Both the position numbers and the translations under genes were made by a program. Below, piece by piece: positions 1 to 7,756 of a DNA stretch of 44,042 bases; the first letter of the stretch is position 1, and every line of letters starts with the position of its first letter. Where the stretch lies: contig JAIRTP010000034.1 in the NCBI GenBank assembly GCA_031254805.1, positions 1-44,042 on the forward strand, given 5' to 3'. Origin of the DNA: Bacteroidales bacterium (GTDB taxonomy: Bacteria > Bacteroidota > Bacteroidia > Bacteroidales > WRLA01). The notes beneath the pieces were generated by a model. That model saw nothing but the letters and a program-made list of their open reading frames with translations. It had not been told where the DNA came from and did no database searches.

Positions 1-135
1 GGGTTCGAGTTTTGGAATGGAGGGAAAGATTATTTTAAAAATGCTTGGAAATATGGATGGAAATCTACAATAAATGCTTCTAAAATAGATATCGGATTCT
101 TTAAAACCGATCCTAATAACCTAAGTTCAAAATAA
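1..135 (+). CDS. C-terminal end of an unidentified protein (partial)
   Basis: An open frame enters the window at base 1 and closes at a TAA at 133-135, giving 44 residues of a C-terminus. The peptide is rich in aromatic residues and glycine (it contains FWNGGKDYFKNAWKYGWK) and shows no motif I recognise. The 5' part lies outside the window, so neither start nor function can be stated. It ends 35 bases before the remains of an IS982-type transposase that runs the other way, so the insertion or later rearrangement may have occurred just downstream of, or inside, this gene. Confidence 0.45.
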   Translation, partial: GFEFWNGGKDYFKNAWKYGWKSTINASKIDIGFFKTDPNNLSSK

Positions 136-170
136 GCGTGAGCTGTTCGTATATTCTCGAAATTTAACTT

Positions 171-832
171 TTATGGAAGGCTTCTTTTGTCGGCAAAAAT
201 TTTTCCGAATATTTTTTCTAAAAATCTTTCATTCTTAACCGGCTCTTTATCATCAACATTTCCGGGCGCGGTGACGAAATTGAGCAACTCGCCTTTATCG
301 TTGACGCAATGTTTAATTTAAAGCCATAAAACCATCCCATGGTCGATTTTCCTACTTCGGAAATCTCTTTGAAGACCTTGTTTCTTCTGATTCTCTTGTT
401 ATTACAAACGGCAACTTTGGTAGAATCAATAAATGAAATACCGTTGCATTGCGACAGGCATTGCGTTTTGACGAATACAGCGAGGACTAGCATGGCTTTT
501 TGTTGCAATTCGACAAATCGATTGTATGACACCGTGTTGGGAAAATATCCCCGCATCTGTTTGCAAACATAAAACAGGTAAAAATGTTTGAGATTTCGGT
601 ACGATTTGGCATGAAAAAGAATTAGAATCATTTCGCTTGTCGACATCTTCCCCGCGCGATTTCTTGTTTTTTTGCCTGTTTCTGCCGGAAGTAAACACTG
701 GAGTAATACTTTCTCAAAATTGTTGCAGAATTCGTCGATGGCGTAGTATTTTTCAACTATATTTACTGATTTGATATTGTTATTAAATTGAATATTAACA
801 ACAAAGATATATATATTTTCGCAAATATGCAA
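171..832 (-). pseudogene. IS982-family transposase, frameshifted and truncated
   Basis: The first 170 or so residues read like an IS982-family DDE transposase: the segment FIDSTKVAVCNNKRIRRNK followed by KSTMGWFYGFKLN is the family's signature around the first catalytic Asp. The frame is lost near 302-318. A one-base shift restores VNDKGELLNFVTAPGNVDD, which holds the second catalytic Asp, then runs to FADKRSLP and a stop at 171-173. The third catalytic acidic residue and the rest of the C-terminus (roughly 80-100 residues in full-length members) are absent. The gene is therefore both frameshifted and 3'-truncated and cannot encode an active enzyme. No convincing pair of terminal inverted repeats could be assigned. 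A candidate outer end lies near 843-865 beside the 5' end of the gene. Confidence 0.85.
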
Positions 833-1056
833 CTTTTATTTTTTTCTCACGTCGAACTCAGGTTGTAAGCAATATGGATACAAAAGGAATAATAAATTTC
901 TTAACGATATTTGCTTGTCGTAATGCTGAACATATAACTCGTTCATATTATCCGAGTCATGAAAATTTAGGGCATAATGCAGGTCTCAAAAAGAGGTCAA
1001 CATTTTTCATGGGAAAATAAAAAATAAAAAACCGACGTTTGCATGGAAAGATTTAT

Positions 1057-1064
1057 TAATATTG
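1057..1064 (+). promoter_or_regulatory. possible -7 element before atpB
   Basis: TAATATTG matches the Bacteroidetes -7 consensus TAnnTTTG at seven of eight positions and lies 49 bases before the atpB start. No well-spaced -33 element is seen. If real, it would give atpB its own promoter, which would be expected if the upstream ATP synthase genes have been lost from this site. Confidence 0.3.
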
Positions 1065-1112
1065 CACCCGTCAAAATGATAACGTATAAGGCATCTAATT
1101 TAGATAAAGGGA

Positions 1113-2246
1113 ATGCGCGTTAAAAAGTTTATTCTCAGAGCGGCGATTGTTCTCGCCGTATTGGTAGGTTTCACAGGCAAAGTATTTTTGCCAAATATGG
1201 CGGCGCATCAAAGTCAAGACGCTGCCGGAGGTCGCGATGCAATGGAAGCAAGCCGCGATTCTCATTCTGAGGAATCGCCTCTTGATGCGGGCAAAATCAT
1301 AATCTCTCACGTTTTAGACGCGCATGAATGGCACTTTATGACTCTTCCCAACGGAAAAGACGTCGCCATTTATCTCCCTATGATCTTGATTCATGAAGGA
1401 AAATTGCACTGTTTTTCATCCAAACATTTATATCATAGCGTTACGCATTCTCATAAAGGATTTGAGATTGACGAAAATGAGAATGTCATTCGTCGTCGCG
1501 ACGACGGGTCTTTATATGAATCAAAAGTTTGGGATTTTTCTATTTCGAAAGTCGTTGTCGGAATTTTTCTCGGATGTATTGTCGTTTTCTTTATATTTTA
1601 TGGTATGGCAAGAGCTTATACGAGAAATCGGATGAAAGCGCCAAAAGGAATTTGGAATGCTTTCGAGATAGCCGTCATATTTGTTCGCGACACCATCGCC
1701 ATTCCAAGTCTTGGAGAGAAAAAGTATGAAAAGCATATGCCGTTTTTATTGACCGTATTTTTTTTCATTCTCATTAATAATGTAATGGGACAAATTCCAA
1801 ACTGGCCCAATGTAACCGGAAATATCGCCGTCACGCTAACATTAGCTCTGTTCACATTTTTCATAACCGCGTTTAACGGGAATAAACATTATTGGAAAGA
1901 GATTTTTAATCCCGACGTTCCTATGTTGATGAAATTTCCCATTCCATTGATGCCTTTCATTGAGTTTGTCGGCACGCTTACAAAGCCATTTGCATTGACC
2001 ATGCGTCTTTTTGCCAATATTACGGCAGGACACATTGTAATGCTCGCTTTTGTCTGCCTTATCTTTTTATTAGGAGTGAATTCTTTCGCGTTAGGATTAG
2101 GATCAAGTGTATTAAGCATTTTCCTAAGCCTTTTTATGTATTTACTTGAATTGTTGGTAGCATTTATACAGGCATTTATTTTCACGCTTTTATCTGCTCT
2201 TTACATAGGACTTGCAACAGAAGAACATCATAAAGAAGCACATTAA
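1113..2246 (+). CDS. atpB: F1Fo ATP synthase subunit a
   Basis: AtpB is the membrane stator subunit a, which forms the two proton half-channels beside the c-ring. The 377-residue product has an N-terminal hydrophobic segment (about 7-28), then a long hydrophilic extension with many His and Asp residues (about 30-140), as is usual in Bacteroidetes, and then the conserved membrane core. The essential arginine is Arg298 in TKPFALTMRLFANITAGH, followed by the last two helices (about 305-368). AtpE follows after 22 bases, so the two are cotranscribed. Unusually, atpF, atpH, atpA and atpG do not follow and no atpC or atpD precedes. The gene appears intact, so function is likely if the other subunits are encoded elsewhere. 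The ATG at 1113 is preceded by AAAGGG. Confidence 0.96.
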   Translation: MRVKKFILRAAIVLAVLVGFTGKVFLPNMAAHQSQDAAGGRDAMEASRDSHSEESPLDAGKIIISHVLDAHEWHFMTLPNGKDVAIYLPMILIHEGKLHCFSSKHLYHSVTHSHKGFEIDENENVIRRRDDGSLYESKVWDFSISKVVVGIFLGCIVVFFIFYGMARAYTRNRMKAPKGIWNAFEIAVIFVRDTIAIPSLGEKKYEKHMPFLLTVFFFILINNVMGQIPNWPNVTGNIAVTLTLALFTFFITAFNGNKHYWKEIFNPDVPMLMKFPIPLMPFIEFVGTLTKPFALTMRLFANITAGHIVMLAFVCLIFLLGVNSFALGLGSSVLSIFLSLFMYLLELLVAFIQAFIFTLLSALYIGLATEEHHKEAH

Positions 2247-2265
2247 AAAATTATAAAAATAATAG

Positions 2266-2529
<264 letters not shown>

Positions 2530-2554
2530 TTCACGGCAAATATTTTTTTACCAA

Positions 2555-2577
2555 AAGGTTGCTTGAATATCAACCTT
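2555..2577. repeat. hairpin just after atpE
   Basis: Seven-base arms AAGGTTG (2555-2561) and CAACCTT (2571-2577) flank a nine-base loop, 26 bases after the atpE stop codon. There is no T-tract on the plus strand after the stem, so it is not a classic intrinsic terminator. It could slow transcription or protect the atpBE messenger 3' end. Confidence 0.45.
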
Positions 2578-2597
2578 GTAAAACTCGGCAAACGATT

Positions 2598-2623
2598 TTC
2601 TCGCAATTGCGCAATTGCGAGAA
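2598..2623. repeat. perfect 26-bp palindrome downstream of atpE
   Basis: The arms TTCTCGCAATTGC (2598-2610) and GCAATTGCGAGAA (2611-2623) are perfect reverse complements with no spacer. The core is the overlapping unit GCAATTGC. It lies about 70 bases after atpE in a stretch without genes. With no T-run it is more like a protein-binding site, a cruciform-prone element or an mRNA end-stabilising hairpin than an intrinsic terminator. Confidence 0.75.
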
Positions 2624-3210
2624 GATTATAATGAGGACGTCTCAACAGATAAAATATTGAAGCTTCAAAGAGAGCAGGATTCTTCAAAGAACCTGTATGT
2701 ATTTGGTTTTAAATATGTTATACCTTGAACCTTTTATGAATTTTTAGTTGCTTTGTAGTTAAAAAGATTTCCGAGACCTCCTCATTTTTGTTTATGCAGA
2801 AGCAGAATGTTTTAATATACAATTATTTCAACATTTTTGGATAATTCTTTCCGCTTCACTGTAAGTGGCAGTATCAATAATACTATGCTGATTATTTCGG
2901 GAGTGTAGATTCTGAAATAGATAACCAAGAAAATATACGGGAAAAACTATTCAAAAATAGCATTCCGGTAAATCTTGTCGTAGCATAGTCATAAGTCCGA
3001 GAGGCTCTGTATAGCCCTTTAGCGAAAACCATCATGAGCCCAAATACTGTAAAAAGCGATACTGCTATGATAAACTGTGATGGGATAACGGTAAATGGTT
3101 GTAATTCCCCAATCTCTCCATGCCCAAATTACAGATCGCCCATGTCTCTTCAAAATTATGAAAAGCAAAAGGCAAGAGCTTAATAGCAAGTATTTGTTTG
3201 TTCTCTCGAA
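2624..3210. other. gene-poor region with a possible decayed membrane-protein fragment
   Basis: I see no intact gene here. On the minus strand an open frame from about 3128 to a TAA at 2892 reads through a hydrophobic stretch (PSQFIIAVSLFTVFGLMMVF) followed by KGLYRASRTYDYATTRFTGM. It has its only Met codons at 3033-3035 and 3030-3032, giving under 50 codons. A second frame upstream also looks protein-like (WAWRDWGITTIYRYP), which suggests a frameshifted relic. Function and origin are unknown. The place is where atpF, atpH, atpA and atpG would normally be, but nothing here resembles them. Confidence 0.3.
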
Positions 3211-4512
3211 TCACATTCTTTCTCTTAGTTTCTTTTGCAATTCATTAATTATCAAATCTTCATATTCGGAATCAAAATTAATTTTAAAATTTTCCAAATA
3301 CAGTTTTACAAGTTTCTCCAAATTTTTAGTATCGTCAGATTTTCGATAACTATCCGCAAGGTTTAACAACATGCGATTATATCCATACAGAACAATTCCT
3401 GATATTCGAGGAATATCATTATTCATAATACTTCTATAATGTTCAAAGTTTTGTGGAACAAGTAACAGGCTGACTGTTGACTCATCAAATTCGTAATTGC
3501 TGCTTTGTGTTTTTATAGGTGTTAACTTCGATACAAGTCCACAATTTTGAAAAAAATCATTCAATCCCGCATAGAAGCTTGATTCAGCGAAATTTGAAAA
3601 ATAAATCGGGCGTTCGGAAAAATTATCTTGCACGATTTGAAGAAGAATAGCCCTTTGTGGACTGAGATATGTTCTCTTTTTTGCTGTTTCATTTTCTATT
3701 TTTGAGTGCATTCTCTCTGAATTTAAATCAGGAGAAATAGTCCACATCAATTTATAATTATCAGACAAGTCGAATTTGGCTTTATCTTTCGGTGAAACAT
3801 CAATAGAAATCTCGGTTTCTTTCCACTTAAAAGGATGAATATCCATTATCTGTTGTTCATTAAGGTTTATGCGAACTTTTCGAACACATCCATTCAATCC
3901 ATTTTTCAAGAAGCCCACATACCAAGGACGATCGATATTCCCAATAGGTATTACAGTAATGTCGGCTCTGAAATTTTCACAAAGTTGCAGGTATGAACAA
4001 ACATCAAAATCAGCATTTCCTCCTGCAAATAAAATAGCGTCCTCTTCACAACTATTCAAGATATTCTTTCCAAATTCAATTAACCAATCGGGATAAGCGC
4101 CCTTTTTATAAGCAAGTTCGAAGAAGTATTTTAGTTTATCAGAATTATAATTTTGCATTGCTAAAAATGCATTGCCGCTACATTCCGCACCATAAAAATA
4201 TTTTGCATCTCCATAATTGGGGTTTAATTCAAGAGCTTTATCCAAATAGTTAAATATACGTTTTGAATATGAATAATCATAACCGTTTAAAGGACGGCTG
4301 TCGTAAGCTCTGTAATGATTGAACCAACCCAAGTAATAATAAATCTCCGGATCATTGGGATTTTTAATTTTTGCTTCTTCAAGTAGATTGATAGCTTCGT
4401 TGTAGTGTTCGTTTTTAAATTCCTCCAATGCCAGTTTTTTCAATGACTGTTCTTGTGAAAAAGCCGCTATTGCAATAAGGCTAAAAATAAAAATATTTAA
4501 TAACTGCTTCAT
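3211..4512 (-). CDS. secreted TPR-repeat protein, C-terminal half resembling DUF2723-type soluble domains
   Basis: The 433-residue product starts with a signal peptide (MKQLLNIFIFSLIAIAAFSQ, about 1-19) and so is probably periplasmic. Residues about 25-130 hold tetratricopeptide-type helices (ALEEFKNEHYNEAINLLEEA; YYYLGWFNHY; YLDKALELNPNYGDAKYFYG). The middle part, EDAILFAGGNADFDVC then FRADITVIPIGNIDRPWYV, resembles the soluble C-terminal region of Bacteroidetes DUF2723 membrane proteins, where DAILFTNGDNDTFP-like and R-x-DVxVxN-like segments occur (recalled from family knowledge, not searched). There are no polytopic membrane helices here, so this would be that domain without its membrane part. 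No enzymatic residues are recognised. A -7-like element on the same strand lies about 215 bases upstream. Confidence 0.8.
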   Translation of the reverse strand: MKQLLNIFIFSLIAIAAFSQEQSLKKLALEEFKNEHYNEAINLLEEAKIKNPNDPEIYYYLGWFNHYRAYDSRPLNGYDYSYSKRIFNYLDKALELNPNYGDAKYFYGAECSGNAFLAMQNYNSDKLKYFFELAYKKGAYPDWLIEFGKNILNSCEEDAILFAGGNADFDVCSYLQLCENFRADITVIPIGNIDRPWYVGFLKNGLNGCVRKVRINLNEQQIMDIHPFKWKETEISIDVSPKDKAKFDLSDNYKLMWTISPDLNSERMHSKIENETAKKRTYLSPQRAILLQIVQDNFSERPIYFSNFAESSFYAGLNDFFQNCGLVSKLTPIKTQSSNYEFDESTVSLLLVPQNFEHYRSIMNNDIPRISGIVLYGYNRMLLNLADSYRKSDDTKNLEKLVKLYLENFKINFDSEYEDLIINELQKKLRERM

Positions 4513-4821
4513 GTCGTTTGCTTTTGCTTTATTGTTATCATTATAACTCTTAACATAGCATATCTATTGTAAAAATACTAAAAATCTGAGATGCGCCCAT
4601 AATTACATCTTAATTCTTGACTTCTGAATTGTTCTGACAGATTTTTCATAGGAAGATGGATAGTATTAATTTATAGGACCATCTCCGTCTTTAAAAAACA
4701 ACAATTCAGAGTTGCCTATTATTAACAAAGATACATTCTTCCATTGAATTAGATCATATTGTCAGTGTCAATATTTTGACAAACAGCATAGTTACAGTTT
4801 TTCATGGTGTAACTCCATCCT
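4513..4821. other. non-coding stretch with an 11-bp inverted repeat and a minus-strand promoter-like site
   Basis: No gene is seen. TATCTTTG on the minus strand (4726-4733 as CAAAGATA) matches TAnnTTTG exactly and points to the TPR gene. The perfect 11-base arms TCTGAATTGTT (4623-4633) and AACAATTCAGA (4700-4710) lie between that site and the gene, so they would pair in the long leader RNA if this promoter is used. Confidence 0.4.
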
Positions 4822-5276
4822 CTATTTGCTATATTTACCGCATTGATAAACGCGGTAAAACACCTTGTCATCGGGAATGACATACGAATCTTTAGTCTTT
4901 TTAGACAGTACGCCAAAGTCGCGCCCGACTTTCTGACTGATTATCTCAACATAAATTTGAGTTGCTCGGATATTGGAATGCCCATCATCTTGCTGATTAT
5001 TTCTATAAGAACTCCGTTAGACAAGCAGGCTTCGATCGCAAATGTGCGCGCCCATATGGAATTAAAATTGCGCCCTATACCGCATTGTTTTGCCATCTTT
5101 TTCAGGTGCGGATTGATGCTCGTATTATGAAGCATGGAAAACAGCTTTCGCCTTCTGCCAAACCTTTGTACTTCTCCATAATTTTAACGGCAATATCCAA
5201 CAGCATTATATTTTCAAGTGGCCTGTCTTTTGACGGTTTGTTTCTATCCAGATGTTACGCCAACAAGTAATACGTT
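4822..5276 (-). pseudogene. tyrosine recombinase (phage-type integrase) C-terminal remnant with frameshifts
   Basis: Three minus-strand frames together rebuild the catalytic domain of a Bacteroidetes tyrosine recombinase. They are WIETNRQKTGHLKI near 5250, LLDIAVKIMEKYKGLAEGE near 5190, then NPHLKKMAKQCGIGRNF and ARTFAIEACLSNGVLIEIIS near 5000-5110. After another frame change, HSNIRATQIYVEIISQKVG (near 4945) holds the nucleophile Tyr in the expected HxxIxxTQIYxxI context. The stop is at 4822-4824. The H-x-ARHTFA box is degraded to WARTFA. At least two frameshifts and the missing N-terminal half make it non-functional. It marks the site of an old integrated or transposed element. Its attachment site is not visible. 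Confidence 0.8.
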
Positions 5277-5502
5277 AATTATCAACTAAATTTGACAACA
5301 GAAAAGAAAACAGGTAACGATTTAGAAACTAACTTCACTCAATTAGAATGTGTTGGTTTTTGTACCTTAAATAATCTAATACAAAGGTAACGAAATTCCT
5401 CGAAAAAGCAACATAATTCTTTCAATTTATTTCTCTATACAAATAACTTAACTTCACGTAATCGCAAATTAATTCATCTTTATGTATATAAAATTATTTA
5501 CA

Positions 5503-5525
5503 TATATTTGCACCGTACATACGGT
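5503..5525 (+). promoter_or_regulatory. promoter with palindrome at the expected start of transcription
   Basis: TATATTTG at 5503-5510 matches TAnnTTTG exactly. Immediately after it, ACCGTACATACGGT at 5512-5525 is made of perfect 6-base arms around CA, where transcription should begin. Such placement fits an operator for a repressor of the downstream protease-like gene (inference). The messenger leader would be about 40 bases. Confidence 0.5.
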
Positions 5526-5557
5526 ATAAAATAGAAATAACGCTAAACAATAACAAC

Positions 5558-6829
5558 ATGGCAACAAATAAAATTAAAGGCGTTTGTATCGCTATTCTCT
5601 TTGGCGTAATCTTTATGAATGAGGTTTTCGCACAAAATAAGGCTGAATGTCAAAAAATCGTTGCAGCAACAGTAGATGCAATTAACAACAAAACGCCCGA
5701 ACAACTTGAAAAATGTCTTGCAACTGACTTTACATGCTCTGGGCAAAAAGCGCCATTAGCGAGCGTGGTACTCAATCAACTTCTAAAACAACTGAACGAA
5801 GAAGTTGTAGCGTATCATAAAACAGACGAAGTTGAAAATAACGGCGAACTCACGTTGGTTTATGAATTTAAGTATGCCGAAAAGTTAGGACAAAGAACAA
5901 CAACATTCGTATTCAATAAAGATAATCAACTGAAACAGTTAGATTTATTTACAATACAGGTAAAAACTATGGAGAAAGAGGATACGGCTGTTGAGAAGAA
6001 CGATCAGAAAACTATCACAATTCCCATACAAACAGCGAATAAAATTCCCACAGCACAGGCAATCGTTAATGGGCAGAAAAGAACCTTCTATATTGATAAT
6101 GGTTCGCCCCGCCTGATTCTTAACAGCAAATATTTTGATAAAAACTATGACAGTAAAATATCCACGAGTAATGTTCAGGGAGTAAATTCGTCCGTATCGA
6201 ACATGGATATTGTCCAAATTGAAGATTTTGACTTTCACGGCATAAAAATTACGGAAAGTAACGTTTTGACAATGAATCTTTCTCATTTAGAAAAAGCAGA
6301 TACGGAAATTTACGGACTAATCGGCCATGAGATATATAAAGATTACGATATGTTGTTTGATTATTCGAATAATACGCTAACCCTGATCCAACCGACCGAA
6401 ACGGAAAAATATCTGGAAACGAATTATAAACAAAGTAAAAAAGAGGCGCTCCTCATTGAGATGTCAGGACATATCCCGACCGTAAAAGCTAAGATAGGAG
6501 ATATAGAACTTAACTTCGGAATAGACTGCGGCGCAGAGATTAATTTAATAGATATAAAACTTACAGAATCTTTGAGAAAGTATATTTCGGAATCAGAAGA
6601 AACAGATTTGCGAGGTGCGGGTGAAACGAAAAAAGTCGAATCGGGACAATTACAAACATTAACCATTGGTGAAAAAGAATTTCCGAATACGAATACTGTA
6701 TTCAACGACATGAGCCATCTGAATTCAAATTATGAAATAGCGTTAGACGGATTAATCGGTTACGAAATACTATCAAAATATAAAGTTCTACTGAGCTTTC
6801 AAAACAAGCGACTAATCTTTATTGATTAA
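5558..6829 (+). CDS. secreted protein with two retropepsin-like aspartic protease domains
   Basis: The 423-residue product has a signal peptide (cleavage probably after ...NEVFAQ, about residue 26). An N-terminal alpha/beta region (about 28-135) looks like the DUF3887/NTF2-like domains often found on secreted proteins. Two copies of a clan AA aspartic protease fold follow. The first has the active-site triplet as Asp180-Asn-Gly-Ser (FYIDNGSPRLILN) and the flap/core segment YGLIGHEIYKDYDMLFDY. The second has Asp323-Cys-Gly-Ala (FGIDCGAEINLID) and LDGLIGYEILSKYKVLL. Two lobes in one chain could pair as in pepsin-like enzymes. Neither site has the usual Thr of DTG, so activity is uncertain. It is probably periplasmic or outer-membrane associated. 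The gene stands alone behind its own promoter. Confidence 0.82.
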   Translation: MATNKIKGVCIAILFGVIFMNEVFAQNKAECQKIVAATVDAINNKTPEQLEKCLATDFTCSGQKAPLASVVLNQLLKQLNEEVVAYHKTDEVENNGELTLVYEFKYAEKLGQRTTTFVFNKDNQLKQLDLFTIQVKTMEKEDTAVEKNDQKTITIPIQTANKIPTAQAIVNGQKRTFYIDNGSPRLILNSKYFDKNYDSKISTSNVQGVNSSVSNMDIVQIEDFDFHGIKITESNVLTMNLSHLEKADTEIYGLIGHEIYKDYDMLFDYSNNTLTLIQPTETEKYLETNYKQSKKEALLIEMSGHIPTVKAKIGDIELNFGIDCGAEINLIDIKLTESLRKYISESEETDLRGAGETKKVESGQLQTLTIGEKEFPNTNTVFNDMSHLNSNYEIALDGLIGYEILSKYKVLLSFQNKRLIFID

Positions 6830-7104
6830 TGCCTTAAACAAGTAAATTAATGTATGATCGTTCGCTTGAACTGCTTTAGATCAGGATAATTTCTCATATC
6901 CAGTAAAGATTAATACCAACATGACCAGAGGATATAGATTGGGAGCGTATAATGTATCAAATCAACCGTATGATATGGTTACGTTTACAGATATTGAAAA
7001 AACGACAGGTCTGATCCGAGGAATTGATTTGTAACGCTTTAGTTCTAAACAGACCATTTTCAATGCGGCTATCAAGACTTCTTTACTCAACCGTGATATA
7101 TTAT
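6830..7104. other. intergenic stretch with a 37-codon reading frame
   Basis: The only coding-like signal is a plus-strand frame from ATG 6921 to TAA 7032-7034, which reads MTRGYRLGAYNVSNQPYDMV and on to TTGLIRGIDL. The residue mix looks protein-like and the frame may be the relic of a longer gene, but no start signal or homologue is recognised. The rest shows nothing. Confidence 0.25.
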
Positions 7105-7137
7105 AAAAAACCCTCAGGGCTTTTGTAACTCTGAGGG
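7105..7137 (-). terminator. intrinsic terminator of the ECF sigma gene
   Basis: Read on the minus strand, the arm CCCTCAG (7131-7137 complement) pairs with CTGAGGG (7111-7117 complement) and is followed by TTTTTT. It lies 32 bases after the stop of the sigma gene at 7169. Confidence 0.85.
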
Positions 7138-7168
7138 CGTCATTAAAAAAAATATGAAAAAATCTAAA

Positions 7169-7756
7169 TTATACAGTCAGCACCATTTTATTCTCATTGA
7201 CCATCTTGCGCAAGTTAATCAATGCATAGCGCATTCTTCCCAATGCTGTATTAATGCTGACATTGGTAGCTTCCGCAATCTCTTTGAAACTCATATCGCG
7301 ATACATGCGCATGTATAGAACCTCTTTTTGGTCTTCCGGAAGATATTCGATCAAAGAGCGCACGTCCTTATGAATTTGGGTTACAATCATCTGTTCTTCA
7401 ATACACGGATCTTGCAAGCCGATTGTGTCAAAGATGTCAAAATCGTCCCCTCCGTCGGTTATGGGAATTCTCTTGTTATTACGATAACTGTCAATGGCCA
7501 AATTATGCGCAATACGCATTATCCATTGAATGAACTTTCCCTCTTCGTTATACGATCCGCTACGCAACGTATTAATTACCTTGATAAAAGTATCTTGGAA
7601 GATGTCGTCTGCTTCATTCTTATTGCGTACAAGCATAAGAATGTATGTATAAACCTTTTTTTGGTGACGGCTAATTAAAGATTCAAGAGCATTATGATCT
7701 CCTTTCAAATATCTACCAATCAGCGCCTCATCCGAAAGCGAAACAGCAACTTTCAT
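7169..7756 (-). CDS. RNA polymerase sigma factor, ECF (sigma-24) type
   Basis: The 195-residue product has the two-domain layout of an ECF sigma factor. Region 2 includes NEADDIFQDTFIKVINTLRS and the DNA-melting/-10 recognition segment KFIQWIMRIAHNLAIDSYRN (about 74-93). Region 4 at the C-terminus includes LPEDQKEVLYMRMYRDMSF, then EIAEATNVSINTALGRMRYA, the -35-binding helix-turn-helix. No anti-sigma gene is adjacent, unlike the second ECF gene in this window, so its control is probably at transcription or by other means. It is a single-gene unit with its own -7 element at 7880-7887 and terminator. The leader would be about 115 bases. Target genes cannot be told from the sequence. Confidence 0.95.
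   Translation of the reverse strand: MKVAVSLSDEALIGRYLKGDHNALESLISRHQKKVYTYILMLVRNKNEADDIFQDTFIKVINTLRSGSYNEEGKFIQWIMRIAHNLAIDSYRNNKRIPITDGGDDFDIFDTIGLQDPCIEEQMIVTQIHKDVRSLIEYLPEDQKEVLYMRMYRDMSFKEIAEATNVSINTALGRMRYALINLRKMVNENKMVLTV

Noticed and set aside
339-572. Plus-strand open frame opposite the IS982 remnant
   Set aside because: It is the complement of the transposase segment with clear family motifs; it has no start signal and no recognisable protein features.
972-978. GCATAAT heptamer upstream of atpB as a fifth ATPase site
   Set aside because: A single 7-base match is expected by chance in AT-rich DNA, and it has no partner copies nearby.
2530-3210. Hidden atpF or atpH remnant after atpE
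   Set aside because: None of the frames shows the amphipathic charged helix of AtpF or AtpH motifs; the only protein-like trace is on the opposite strand.
4843-5270. Plus-strand frames across the recombinase remnant
   Set aside because: They are shadows of the minus-strand integrase fragments, which carry recognisable motifs in three frames.
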